Shown: positions 1-10,107 of the stretch, piece after piece | Layout of the letters: each line of letters begins with the position of its first letter | Position numbering within the stretch: the first letter of the stretch is position 1 | Source of the DNA: Pseudoneurospora amorphoporcata | Lineage: Eukaryota; Ascomycota; Sordariomycetes; Sordariales; Sordariaceae | Length of the DNA stretch: 21,541 bases | Direction of reading: 5' to 3' | NCBI GenBank assembly: GCA_033297205.1 | Contig: MU859400.1 | Span: 1-21,541, forward strand | Notes under the pieces: generated by a model | What the model was told of the DNA's origin: nothing | The model's input: the letters and a program-made list of their open reading frames with translations, nothing else | Database searches by the model: none | Translations under genes and position numbers: made by a program

Positions 1-3000
1 ACTTGTTGTGAACCTTTTGGCTTCACCGAACAGCACTGATAGTCTTTACCTTCAGCTATCCCACTTAGGCAGATCAGACTGCCGTTCGTCACAGGCAGTG
101 GTTTTAGGAAACTAGTTGGGGCGTGCCTTAATAGCTTGGTCTTAGAGCAAAATAAGTATCCTTTATAGTATGTATTAACCGCCGTGGTCAGCCTTGGCCA
201 CTAGTATAAACGGTTTATTATATTTAATGTCTTGTCCTTCCCCGGGTGGCCTCCTAGTGCTGAAGCGTGCGTGCGGTGGATGAGTTCTAGCTGGGTCCTC
301 TTGTCGTTTGGAGGTACTATGACTCTATCCCGAAACATCGCTCTATCGTTGACTAGGTAGCACTCAGCGAAGGGTATGCGTATGACTTTCTTCAAGTGCT
401 TTGGCCAGCGCGAGCCATATTTGATAGCTGCGGTGATCTCTGCTATTTGTACGGAGGTAGTATATGACCTTGCTAGTAGGTCATCCGTATGGATGCCTTC
501 GTCCCCTTCGTTATATTCTCCTTCCCCCTCAAGGGTACAGATTACTAAGGGCTCCCCTGTGTCGGTCATTACATTAACGTAGAACTCTCCTTCCCCTTCA
601 GTGTCCAGTACATTGCCGAAGGAGTCGTCAAAGCAACTGGGGTCGATTAGAGGCTTCTTTCTTGCCTGTAGTCTATCGTTTTCAATATCCTGGGGTACGT
701 CTTCTAGCTTCCTGTTCAACGTATTAGGCCGCACGTTGGTAGAGCCGGGCTTGTATTTGATAGTGAAGTTGAAACGTGATAAGAATTCGGACTAGCGTAT
801 ATACCGTAGCGTAAGCCTTTTCGTTATCCTAAAGGTCTTTAGATTCTTGTGATCTGTGATGATTTCGAACGGTCGTACTGCGCCTTCCAGTTCGGGCCTC
901 TATTCTTCCAGTACCTTTACCACAGCTAGCAGCTCCTTATTATAGATATTATAGTTACATTCCGCCGCCGTGTGCTTAGCGGAGAAGTAAGCGACCGGAT
1001 AGAACTGTCCATTATCGTGCATTTGTGAAAGGGTACCCCCTAAGGACCAGTCTGACGCATCCACTTCGACCATAGTAGGCTTCCCCCAATCGTAGATCTT
1101 CAAGACGGGAGCGGATGTAAACGCTCTCTTCAAAGTCTCGAAAGCGGTCTTATACCGTTTCTCCCATTACTAAGGGGAATCCTTCTTAGTCAGTTCGTAC
1201 AAAGGCTTTACCATCGACGAAAACCTAGCTATAAAGCGTTAGTAAAAGTTGGCAAAGCTTAAGAAGCGTTGCAATTGACGTTTGGATGTTGGTACCTCCC
1301 AGGTTTTCACAACTTCTACCTTCTCCATATCCATCTCAATACCCCCCAGGGTAATAATTAAACCCAAATACCTCGTTCTCTGCGTGTGAAACTCGCACTT
1401 ATCTATATCAATCTGTAGCCCTGCATCCCTCAGGCGTTTCAGGACCTCCCGGACGTATTAGACGTGCTCCTCGTAAGTTTCTGAGAAGATAAAGACATCA
1501 TCGAAATATACCGTAGCGTATACGTCCAAGATATCGTAAAGTATATCATTAATAAAGTTCTGGAACGAGGATAGTGCTCCCGACAACCCGAAGGGGCAAA
1601 CTAGTAATTCGTAGAGTCCAAACCTCGTAATAAATACTATTAGCCATTCGTAACCTTCCGCTATACGTAAACGGTTAAACGCCGCGATAACGTCGACCTT
1701 CGTGAACTACTTTGCCTTGTAGATCGCATCCAAGGTTTCCTTAATCAACAGCAAGGGGTACCTATTCTTTAAGGAGATATTATTAATACCTTTATAGTCA
1801 ACGCAAATCCTTACGCCACCGCCCGGCTTTCGTACCAATAAAACTGGTGATACTACGTCTAAGGTTGACGGACGGATAAACCCTTTGGCCAAATTATCAT
1901 CCAGCCATTGTTTTATTACCTTCAGCTCCTGTAGAAATATCGGCCTCGCCCTCGAGTACGGTAATTCGTTACCTGGAATCAATTCGATCTTATAATCGTA
2001 TAACCGGTATTCCGGGAGTACGTTAGCGTCTTTAGGGTTCGCAATATCCGAGAGATCCTTGTACTCATCTGGGAAACGGTCCCTAATCTCCTCCGGGGTG
2101 TACTTTAGTCTCGTAGATTTCTCTATAAACTTTACAACGTCCTCTTCTATAATGCCGCAAATACGGTTAATGTTTGTTAGCGGGGTAGGCTTCCTTTCCT
2201 TAGGTTCTATTAGTTTAGTTAGCGTAGGTTTCGCTAGTTCGTCCCCTAGTCTGCACACACGTGTAACAAACTACCGTAGTATTTCGCCGGGTAGGAAGGA
2301 GGACGCCGAGGTTTGCTCCCCTGTCGCCTCTGCTTTCATTATATTAATAAGGTTGTGGACCTTCTCGTCCTCAAAGAACTTCTTGTAGGGCTCGCCCCTC
2401 CCCTACATAATATCTCGCCATACGTCTTCTAACAAGGTGGGCATCGCCACGCGCTGCTTGTCCTTCTAAGCTTCTTAAAGCTCTGCCTATATAGTAGCGC
2501 TAAGACGTACCCCCTTTATACGAGAGTTTAGTATAAAGGTTTCGGCGTTAATGATTTTAAAATCTATAAGGTCGAAGGGGCCCATTTACAGCCCCGCGAT
2601 GTCGAACTTATAGTTATACGGGTGCCTGATACGTTCCGGTCTAGCTATTATCCAAACTCTGCGGCCTCCTTTAACCTCGACCATTGCCCTAATCTTACTT
2701 AGTTTCCGTTCTAGTCCAAAGGGTTCCTCGAAGCTGGCTGCTGCGGATGGGTTTGCCTACCCTTCGACTATTATACCCTAGCTACTTTCCTATGCGGCGG
2801 TGAGACCGGCTAGTGCCTATTCGGCGATTGCCCTTCTAGCTTCTCCCGAGGCTGGAGCTACTTGTTCCGCTTTCGGTAATGGTAGTATAGCCGTGACTGC
2901 GGCCGCCTTGATAACTTCTTTTCTATTAATGTAGTTTCTAACGCAAGCCTTGTTCCAAATGACTTTGTTAGTAACCTAGTTGACGTCTAGGTTATACAGC

Positions 3001-3400
3001 TACAACTATAGCCAGCCTAAGATGATTGGGTATTCCTACGCCAAGTTAGTAACGAACATTTTTATCGTTTCCTTGTAATAGCCGACCCGCATTTCGGTTT
3101 CGACGTAGTACTAAACCTATTCCTTAAATTCTCCATCAGCCAGATGCAACGGCCTGGCTTTTTCTAGTTTATGAAGCTTAAAGCAGGCTTTCTCAGCGAA
3201 AGTCTTGTCGATGAAGGCCTTCCCCGTATAACCAGAGTCGACCAAGGAAATACAGTTAATTTCACCATTGCGCTGGGGGCACTAAAGGTAGGTAAATAAG
3301 AGAGTGGCATTCTATCTACAAACATCTAAGCTTTCTATGGATAAAGGCTCGCCTTTCTAGTAAGCAAGAGCCTGGTGGACACTCATATCCTTGATAGAAC
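1..3400 (-). pseudogene. pol: gypsy-1 pol: protease, reverse transcriptase, RNase H, integrase N-terminus (degenerate)
   Basis: The protease carries the retropepsin motif LVDSG near 3234-3248 and an IILGW motif downstream. RT starts near LPYSRARP (about 1950), has KPGGG near 1830 and the catalytic YFDD box at 1497-1508. RNase H shows VEVDASD near 1050-1070, the NKELLAV helix near 920 and DHKNLKTF near 850. The integrase zinc-binding region shows HASALGGHPGKDKT near 230-270. From 2258 down to 201 all pieces share one frame, interrupted by TAG at 1707, 201 and other points and by several TAA codons; I saw no TGA there. In the zinc finger the first Cys of CxxC is replaced by Tyr (TAC at 156-158), while the second (TGC at 147-149) remains. 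Left of about base 90 the frame is also disturbed. Confidence 0.92.
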
Positions 3401-3454
3401 TACTTAGATCTTTCTCCCTCCTCTTGTGGCCCCCGTTGGGCCTTCGGATGCGTC

Positions 3455-5539
3455 TTAGTCCGAGGGCTCGCTATTTCCCTGGTTGGTGGTCTCCAGGGTA
3501 GCTGTTTTAACGGTCTCGGCGGGGATAGTGGTGTTAGCTATAGCGCGTACATTCTGCTTACCCTGGTTGTTCTTGTTACTGCCGCCGTTATTCTTATTGT
3601 TGTTGCTACCGCTATTATTGTTATTGCTGACCTTAGGTTTGCCACCGTAGTTGATGGGGCTACGACACTTCTTAGCCTGGTGGCCGGGCTTACTACACTT
3701 AATGCACTGTCTGGCGGCGAAGCGTTGCTGGATGACTTCTTGGTCGATGTCGTTAATCTTCAAACGGTCGAAATCCATTGCATCGGGGTCCTTATTGCTA
3801 TTGCTACCGCCGCTATTATTAGTATTGCCCTAGTTGCTATTGTTGTGGAATGTTGCTTCGTCTAGGGATTTGGCCAAGCCGCGGCACATTTTTACCTATC
3901 CTTCCCAATCCTTACGATTAAGAGTGTTGTACTAGTAAGATATAATTATACGAAGCTCTTTGCTAATTTTGTCCTTCAGTATGCGAACCTTCGTAGCCGC
4001 GTCGTAGCCATACCTATTAGCTAGTATAACGAACTGGGCTTCGAAATTACTAAAGTTGGAGTACTTGCCGGCCTACTTGAGTTGCGACATAGCCTTCTCC
4101 AAGACCGCTAGTACGTTACCCTACTAGTAACGGTTAGCTAGATAGTTAAGGAAAGCCGCGCCGGTAGGCCAATCCCAGGCCGCCGAATAATAAGGATTAT
4201 TTAAAATCTTATAAATATTAGAAGCAACAATAACGCGTACCTCGCCGCCCAGACAACCTATCGCATATAAAAGCTTAGTTTTTTCGTCGGGAAAGTTGAA
4301 ATCGTCGACCTCCCAACGTGTACGAATGGCTGTAGACCACGTAATAAAGCGGTTGTGACGTTTGATCACGTCGGTCTCCTCGCTATTGAAGGCCTCGGGG
4401 TCCTTAGAGAGGTTACGACGATGCGGGTAAGGTGCCGCTGGGGGCATTTGGAAGAAATGACCGCCAGGGCCCACAACCCAACCGTTCGGAACGCTAGGGC
4501 TGAAACCTCCGGGTCCGCTATATCCTCCTCTATTACCGGGTCCGTTATATCCACCTCCTCCATTGCCGAAACCCCTACCCATTCCGGGTATCAAGCCGGA
4601 AGGTTCGCCGGCTCCTCCTATGCCGCCAACGCGGAACCTACCAGCGCTAGTACCGCTAGTAGCAGCTCCTCCCATGCTGCCACTGTTAGTACGGCCCGTA
4701 CCGTCAACCCCGAATCCTCTAATATTAAATCCTCCACTAGGCTTGCCGCTAGCACCTCCTCCTATACCGTCAAGCTTACCGTCCGCCGTATAAACGTCGG
4801 TCCAAACGTCCTCGCCGTCGACGCGGGCAAAGAAGTTGGGGTGAGCGCTATCGGGATGAGCGCCATCGGGCTTATTGTATATAGCCTCGGGCTCGGCCGC
4901 CAATTGGGCCTCGATTTGCGCTTTCTTAAGTTGCTCCTTCGTATATTTAAACTCGTCGGTTAGTTGATAGACCTAGCCAGCCTTATTCAAGGCGTCTTTG
5001 TAGCTAGCCTGCAGCTCGTCGAGTGTTGTATTCTGGGCTACTGAGGCCGCAAGTATGTCCGTATACTGTTGCTCTGCCGCGGTGATGTCGAGCTCCCTTT
5101 GCGAGAGGGCTACGCGTAAGGAGTTAATATCGTTTTGTATGGTTGCCACGTTCTTTTGTAGCATTATGTTCTCTTTGATAATTTCGGTATACTTAGCCTG
5201 TTGTTGGTTGACCTGATCGGCTTGCCGAGCCTTGAGGGCTTCGAGGACGGCCACTCGTGCCTTGGAGGCCTTTGCCTCCTGCTTGACCGAAGATAACTCG
5301 CTTCTAGTCGCAAAGACTTCGTTATTGAGCTCCTTGAGCTTGACGTCGAAGTAGTAAAGTAATTTTATGACCTCACGGGAGGCCCTAGCCGTCTCCGCAA
5401 AGTTGCTAGGGACCGTAAGGCCAGTGGCCTCCTCCTTACAAATAAGTTGGAGGTACTGAAAGCCCTGCAGCAAGGCCGGGAAAACCTCGCGCAGATCAAC
5501 TCGATCCGTGGGCAGCTGATTCTCACCAGGACCAGACAT
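3455..5539 (-). pseudogene. gag: gypsy-1 gag with CCHC zinc knuckle (seven in-frame TAG codons)
   Basis: One frame runs 695 codons from ATG at 5539 (MSGPGENQLP) to TAA at 3455-3457. The N-terminal 190 residues are Glu/Gln/Lys/Ala-rich and heptad-like, suggesting a coiled coil. A Gly/Asn/Pro-rich linker follows (about 4780-4480), then a capsid-like helical region (about 4450-3850). The nucleocapsid end has one CX2CX4HX4C knuckle (CIKCSKPGHQAKKC, about 3710-3670) followed by an Asn/Gly/Ser/Lys tail. Gag would package element RNA in a cytoplasmic particle. The frame is broken by TAG at 4973-4975, 4124-4126, 4121-4123 and four more before 3800. All can come from CAG or TGG by one CpA/TpG transition. 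No frameshift was seen, so decay is by point mutation rather than indels. Confidence 0.92.
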
Positions 5540-5804
5540 CTTGTCGTGATCGAGTGACGAAAAAGGAAATGAAGGTTGGATACTTCTCTTACGCTCGCGA
5601 TTCGCTCGCTGTTCTCAAATGCTTGACTGATGCTCGCTTCGTATGGACCGGTGTCGCATACGCTCTCTGTGGGTTACTTGACGACTGCACGATTCGTCGA
5701 AATGTGATATCGTAATGACCGTGTTACTGCGGTAGTCTCTTACTACGCTTGATCAATCCGAAATCACTTGTTGCGCTTCAATGCGAAGGTTAGGCACAAC
5801 AAAG
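5540..5804 (-). other. gypsy-1 leader between LTR and gag
   Basis: About 265 bp without an obvious reading frame, lying between the candidate LTR and the gag start codon. It is the expected place for primer binding and packaging signals. Nothing more specific can be supported. Confidence 0.5.
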
Positions 5805-6025
5805 TGTCACGGGGCGCGAGCAAGCACTAAGCTAGGACTTTGATTGTTGTGCGCAGAACAGGAAGAGAATCCTGTACGCGCACGAGAACTACATAGGGCA
5901 CAGGCGGGGGCCCGTGCTGTGACCAGCCGTGCTGCACTCAGATAGCTGCACTCAGCTGGCTGCACCAATGCAGCACAGCCTCTATCTATCTATATACAGG
6001 AACAGGCTATACAATGCCTGTGACA
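5805..6025 (-). repeat. candidate 5' LTR of gypsy-1 (221 bp)
   Basis: On the minus strand the segment begins TGTCACAGGC and ends CCCGTGACA, giving a perfect 6 bp terminal inverted repeat TGTCAC/GTGACA with canonical TG...CA ends. A TATATA box lies at 5991-5996, in the direction of gag. Directly after the LTR on the minus strand comes CTTTGTTGTGCCTAACC. A primer binding site would normally start with TGG; a mutated one (TTGTGCC...) is possible but not proven. The matching 3' LTR is outside the window, so the boundaries rest only on terminal motif, promoter position and distance to gag. Flank at 6026-6030 is GGCGA; the partner target duplication cannot be seen. Confidence 0.6.
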
Positions 6026-6560
6026 GGCGAGCCAAAAAGCCCCTACTCCGAAGAGTCACCATAGTCTTTGAGTACCCCTAACTATACCGGCCGATAATTC
6101 AACCAACCGAATAACATTAAGCCCTAGGACGAGTGAGAGTGGTGATAGTTCTAGCAATAGTGGTTGTTGACAGGGAGTAAGTAGGAGAGCGAGTTTAGAA
6201 GAGGGGAGGATTCTAGGTCTTGTTTAAAAAATAAAGGTAATTACGCGACGCGGTGGTAGTTAGAGGGAGGAAAGGGGGGACTAATATCACAAGTCTGGCG
6301 CCCAGTACTAACATCTGGCACACGGTTAGCCAGACCACGAGTACCGGCAATGCACGCCAACCCGGCAAGGGACCGGCAAGCCCAGAGCCCATTGGTCCCC
6401 TCTAGCCTCCATACGGTTACATACTCAGACCGTGGAGCTACCTCAAGCAGTCAAGCACCCATACCAACGCACGGCCTTAAAGGATAGGCGGCAAGGTTCG
6501 CCCTACGGGCCAGTCTTTCTTCTCTTTTCTTCTCGTAGAACCTTAATTGATCATTCTAGT
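6026..6560. other. no gene seen; spacer between gypsy-1 and NACHT-WD40 relic
   Basis: The stretch has frequent stops in all frames and no recognisable protein homology on hand translation. It includes purine-rich and pyrimidine-rich tracts (about 6166-6220 and 6511-6535) and a phrase near 6296 (TGGCGCCCAGTACT) that resembles a retroelement primer binding site but has no supporting LTR or gag. The upstream part of the NACHT-WD40 gene (P-loop NTPase) is expected here or further left and is missing. Confidence 0.5.
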
Positions 6561-7204
6561 GTCAGCATCTGCGCACTGCTCTACTGTCCCCTAACAATGA
6601 GCTAGTTCAATGAATCCGATTACTATAAGCACATTCTTGCTATTGTCGCAATTGTTCGCTGGCCAATTAACCTTCAAGAACTAGCCTCCCTCGCCGAGTT
6701 GCCTAATACCATTTACAACAATCTTAAATCTCTAAAAGATATTATAAGACTTTATAGTTCATTTCTAACTTTACGAGACTAAACTGTCTATTTTGTTCAT
6801 CAATCAGCCCAAGACTTTTTGCTTTCTAATATCCCTGATAAAGCTGGCAACCAAGCTTCTCAAGAGGCTTTCGACTAGATCTTCCCTAAAGGGAACGAAG
6901 GTGTGCACTATACTATCTTCTCGAAGTCACTTGATGCCATGTCTACAATACTGCGACGCGACATATACGGTTTAAGGGCACCGGGATTTTCAAGTGACAA
7001 GGTCCAAGTACCGGATCCGGACCCGCTAGCGACGGTGCGGTACTCGTGCGTCTACTAGGTTGATCACTTATATAACTTGGTTTCTAGCACGAACACAAAA
7101 CAGCATAATTATTTACAGGATAAAACAGGGTTGTCTATATATTCCTTAAGACGAAATACCTTTACTAACTCGAAGCTCTAAGTCTACTCTAAGCTATGCC
7201 TACG

Positions 7205-7894
7205 TGTCACATAGATATCCGACCCTAAGCCTCACCAGGCTCCTAAGGAGCCGCACGGCTTGGACCCAAGCCTTGCTATACAGCTGGATGCCTCAAGTAA
7301 CTAGGCCATACTCACCCTCGACGCTTGGCATCAGCCTCGAGATGGCCGGAGGCCTCCTCAGGTGTCCGGAGGCCTCCTCAGGTGTCCGGAAGCCTCCTCA
7401 AGTGTCCAGAGGCCTCCTCAAGTGTCCGGAGGCCTCCAGCCGCAACACCCACCTCGGCCGGACTCTTGGCCACTGGTACTGCTTACCCGAACTTCCCTCG
7501 ATGCCACCGGGCTAGAGAGCCAACCACGAAAGTGCCGAAGATACTGAAAGATCACCACAAGACAATCCTAGTCATCCTAAGAACAACTATAGCTAACTAA
7601 GCAAGGAGCAGGGTGCCCAGATGAAGGACGGCGCTAAATAGAAGATAGGGAATAGATAAAAGCATTTCGAAAGATCCACATATACACAGACTGCTAGACA
7701 AATGCCTTGAAGCCTCAAGTGACAAGGCTCGATACGTACCTCAAGTACGTACCGATTCCTTTTGGCATAAGAAGGCCTTGAAGCCCGGCCTTCTCATAGA
7801 GGTCGAAAGGGATCAACAAGGCCTTTGAGACCAAAGTAGTTTATTAGCTAAATTTGAACTACTATTCCAAACTCTAATTACAGCCCTTGTCACA
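7205..7894. mobile_element. solo LTR copy A (690 bp) inside the NACHT-WD40 gene
   Basis: The segment starts TGTCACATAG and ends CCTTGTCACA (TG...CA) and is flanked by the perfect 5 bp direct repeat CTACG at 7200-7204 and 7895-7899. It aligns by eye along most of its length with copy B at 14665-15215, which has its own different 5 bp duplication. No gag or pol lies between ends, so this is a solo LTR, presumably left by LTR-LTR recombination. It has a private expansion of a 20 bp unit (7348-7427) that copy B has once. Compared with B it carries many C-to-T and G-to-A changes, including CCACAGCCAAC in B versus CTATAGCTAAC in A. The LTR strand cannot be fixed without the internal part. Confidence 0.88.
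7348..7443. repeat. 20 bp minisatellite within solo LTR A
   Basis: Four full units of GGAGGCCTCCTCAGGTGTCC-type sequence (7348-7367, 7368-7387, 7388-7407, 7408-7427) and a partial fifth. Units 3 and 4 read AAGTGTCC instead of AGGTGTCC. The related LTR B has a single GGTGGCCTCCGGCC at this point, so the array expanded after the copies diverged or was lost in B. Confidence 0.9.
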
Positions 7895-8202
7895 CTACGG
7901 GTATTATTACTATTAGAAAGCTCGAGGGCTTACTCGTAAGTCCAAGTCTAAGTCCGCACTAAGAACTTGGTCTAACTAAAGATATAGGGAAGTAATAATC
8001 AGTTGCAATTATCAAAACTTGTTTAGGATACTTACCGGTTTGCTCTATCTTTTAAGTCAATAATAGAGCAAGCTCCACTACAAGCATACATCTCAACGCT
8101 TGTATTTGCTCCAAGCGGTAACTTAATAAGGAGGAATTTTAAAGCAAAAGAACTTAAATAGATTCGAATTAAGCCAGCTGTGGAATTGGACTGGAATGCA
8201 TA

Positions 8203-9354
8203 CCTCCAGACCCTAGAAGGCCATAAGGACTCCGTTCGCTCAGTAGCATTCTCGCCTAATAGCTAACGGCTTGCATCCGGTTCGAAGGACGACACAATCA
8301 AGATCTAGGATCCAGCGTCGGGGAGCTGCCTCTAGACCTTAAAAGGCCATAGCGGCTCCGTTCGCTTAGTAGCATTCTCGCCTAATAGCCAGCGGCTTAC
8401 GTCCGGTTCGAGGGACGGCACGATCAAGATCTGGGATCCGGCGTCGGGGAGCTGCCTTCAGACCCTAAAAGGCCATAGCAGGATCATTACCTCAGTAGTA
8501 TTCTCGCCTGATGGCCAGCGGCTTGCGTCCGGTTCGTGGGACAAACCGATCGGCACGATCAAAATCTAGGATCCGGCGTCGGAGAGCTGCCTCCAAACCC
8601 TAAAAAGCCATAGCAGGGGCATTACCTCAGTAGCATTTTCGCCTAATAGCCAGCGGCTTGCGTCTAGTTCGTAGGACGACACGATTAAAATCTGGGATCC
8701 GGCGTCGGGGAGCTGCCTCCAGACCCTAAAAGGCCATAGGGCCTCCGTTGACTTAGTAGCATTCTCGCCTGATAGCCAGCGGCTTACGTCCGGTTCGGGG
8801 GACGGCATAATCAAAATCTAGGATCCGGCGTCGGGGAGCTACCTCCAAACCCTAAAAGGCCATAGGGCCTCCGTTTGCTCAATAGCATTTTCGCCTAATA
8901 GCCAGCGGCTTGCGTCCGGTTCGGACGACAAGACGATTAAGATCTGGGATCCGGCGTCGGAGAGCTACCTCCAGACCCTAAAAGGCTATAGCGGCTCCGT
9001 TGACTTAGTGGCATTCTCGCCTAATGGCTAGCGGCTTGCGTCCGGTTCGGACGACAAGACGATCAAGATCTGGGATCCGGCGTCGGGGAGCTGCCTTCAG
9101 ACTCTAGCAGGCCATAGGGACTCCGTTAGCTTAGTGGCATTTTCGCCTGATGGCCAGCGGCTTGCGTCCGGTTCGGCGGACGACACGATCAAGATCTGGG
9201 ATCCGGCGTCGGGGAGCTGCCTCCAAACCTTAAAAGACTATAGCGGCTCCGTTCTCTCAGTAGCATTTTCGCCTGATGGCCAGCGGCTTGCGTCCGGTTC
9301 GGCGGACGACACGATCAAGATCTGGGATCCGGCGTCGGGGAGCTGCCTCCAAAC
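8203..9354 (+). repeat. nine tandem WD40 repeats, 126 bp period
   Basis: The phrase GCGTCGG recurs at 8315, 8441, 8576, 8702, 8828, 8954, 9080, 9206 and 9332. Spacing is exactly 126 bp (42 codons) except one of 135 bp, where repeat 3 carries three extra codons (KPI). Each unit reads GH...V..VAFSPDGQRLASGS.D.TIKIWDPASGSCLQTL. Differences cluster at the residues after GH and around SGSxD, the variable surface positions known in HET-D/E-type WD propellers, and at CpA/TpG sites. Stops: repeat 1 has TAA (Gln) and TAG (Trp), with a TAG (Gln) at its end; repeat 3 TAG (Trp); repeat 4 TAG (Trp); repeat 5 TAG (Trp); repeat 7 TAG (Gln). Repeats 2, 6, 8 and 9 are open. Confidence 0.95.
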
Positions 9355-9712
9355 GATTAATACTAGTACTACGATGACCCATTTATCATTTGACGATACT
9401 AATCGCTACCTACGTACCAACGTTGGATGTATTAAAATAGATACACAAACTACCGAAAGCCAAGTTGTACTAGATAATCTAAAAGAGCCATGGCTATGGC
9501 TTGGGACAGGATGGGTCTTGGATTACTTGCAACGGCCAGAACGTACTCTGGCTACCACCGAATTACCGATGGTCTAGCTGTGACCTCCAGGGACGGATGA
9601 TATCCATCGGCAGCGTATCGGGACTGGTTTGGTTTATTGGCTTCTCGCAAGACATATAATGTATTCCATGTCTTTCTCAATTCCTTTCTCTCTATTTCAT
9701 TTTTCTAACGTG

Positions 9713-10050
9713 TCACCAGAAGGGTCCGGGAGGATAGGCAAATTTATAGGAATTTTGTAAGTTCTGGTAACCTTCTACTGCTGTCAAGATGACGTATTCC
9801 ATTACGAAGGCATCATGGTTCTGGACATATAAGTCAGAACTGCCAGTCGCTCCCGCCTTCCTAGTCCGTACGGTCTTATCGATAATAACTTGAGCCTCAT
9901 TCCATCCAATGTGTCGGTGCCGTGCATCCAGCACCCCATTGCCCTGTGGCTAGTGCTCTAGCGACTCATTCAGCCACGCCATGACAGACAACTGGCATGT
10001 CCAAGTTCCCGGTCGCGGCACGGAGCCAATAAAGAACGACTAGGTCAGGC
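9713..10050 (-). pseudogene. remnant of an unrecognised protein
   Basis: Minus-strand translation gives a protein-like stretch from about 10050 (SFFIGSVPRPGTWTCQLS) through a TAG at 9950-9952 to VMEYVILTAVEGYQNLQN and a TGA at 9713-9715. The TAG sits in a CAC-TAG-CCA context and could derive from CAG. Upstream another TAG precedes SFFIG, with open frame beyond. Composition is that of a real globular protein (many Trp, Tyr, Gly) and not low-complexity, but I do not recognise the family. It lies 54 bp from the 3' end of the NACHT-WD40 relic, in convergent orientation. It could also be a chance open frame; confidence is low. Confidence 0.35.
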
Positions 10051-10107
10051 TGTGATGTGGTCTCACGTGTAAGGTAGCTCTTTGCAAGGTACAACCGAGG
10101 GAGTCAG

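Larger units (their letters stand above)
1..6025 (-). mobile_element. Ty3/gypsy LTR retrotransposon (gypsy-1), RIP-degenerate, 3' end outside window
   Basis: Reading the minus strand from 6025 down, I see a candidate 5' LTR (5805-6025), a leader of about 265 bp, gag with a coiled coil and a CCHC zinc knuckle, then protease, reverse transcriptase, RNase H and the integrase zinc-binding region. The order PR-RT-RH-IN is that of Ty3/gypsy (Metaviridae). The integrase core, any chromodomain and the 3' LTR lie left of base 1. Gag and pol are in different frames. In the stretches I followed, reading frames stay aligned over long distances and are broken almost only by TAG and TAA codons at places where the family has Trp or Gln. 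This is what RIP at CpA/TpG produces. The element must be inactive. Confidence 0.93.
6571..9659 (+). pseudogene. NACHT-WD40 (NWD/HET-D/E-like NLR) pseudogene, 5'-truncated
   Basis: The hand-translated frame starts in the helical part behind the NACHT NTPase: YYKHILAIVAIVRWPINLQE, VYFVHQSAQDFLL, VHYTIFSKSLDAMSTILRRD and YGLRAPGF (about 6608-7010). After a solo-LTR insertion (7205-7894) the frame resumes with the linker before the WD domain (IIEQAPLQAY, LVFAPSGNLIRR, IRIKPAVELDW; about 8050-8200), then nine WD repeats, then a C-terminal cap ending at TAA 9657-9659 (VWFIGFSQDI). This is the architecture of fungal STAND/NLR proteins that control heterokaryon incompatibility; known relatives are Podospora HET-D, HET-E and HET-R. 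The N-terminal effector domain and the NTPase core are absent. In-frame TAG/TAA codons occur throughout, and a one-base frame change lies near 9494 in the C-terminal cap. The gene is dead unless another copy exists. Confidence 0.88.

Noticed and set aside
6290..6312. primer binding site TGGCGCCCAGTACT of another retroelement
   Set aside because: No LTR pair, gag or target duplication nearby supports it; a short chance match is likely.
8566..8814. 82-codon minus-strand frame in the WD array
   Set aside because: It is an antisense shadow of the 126 bp repeats.
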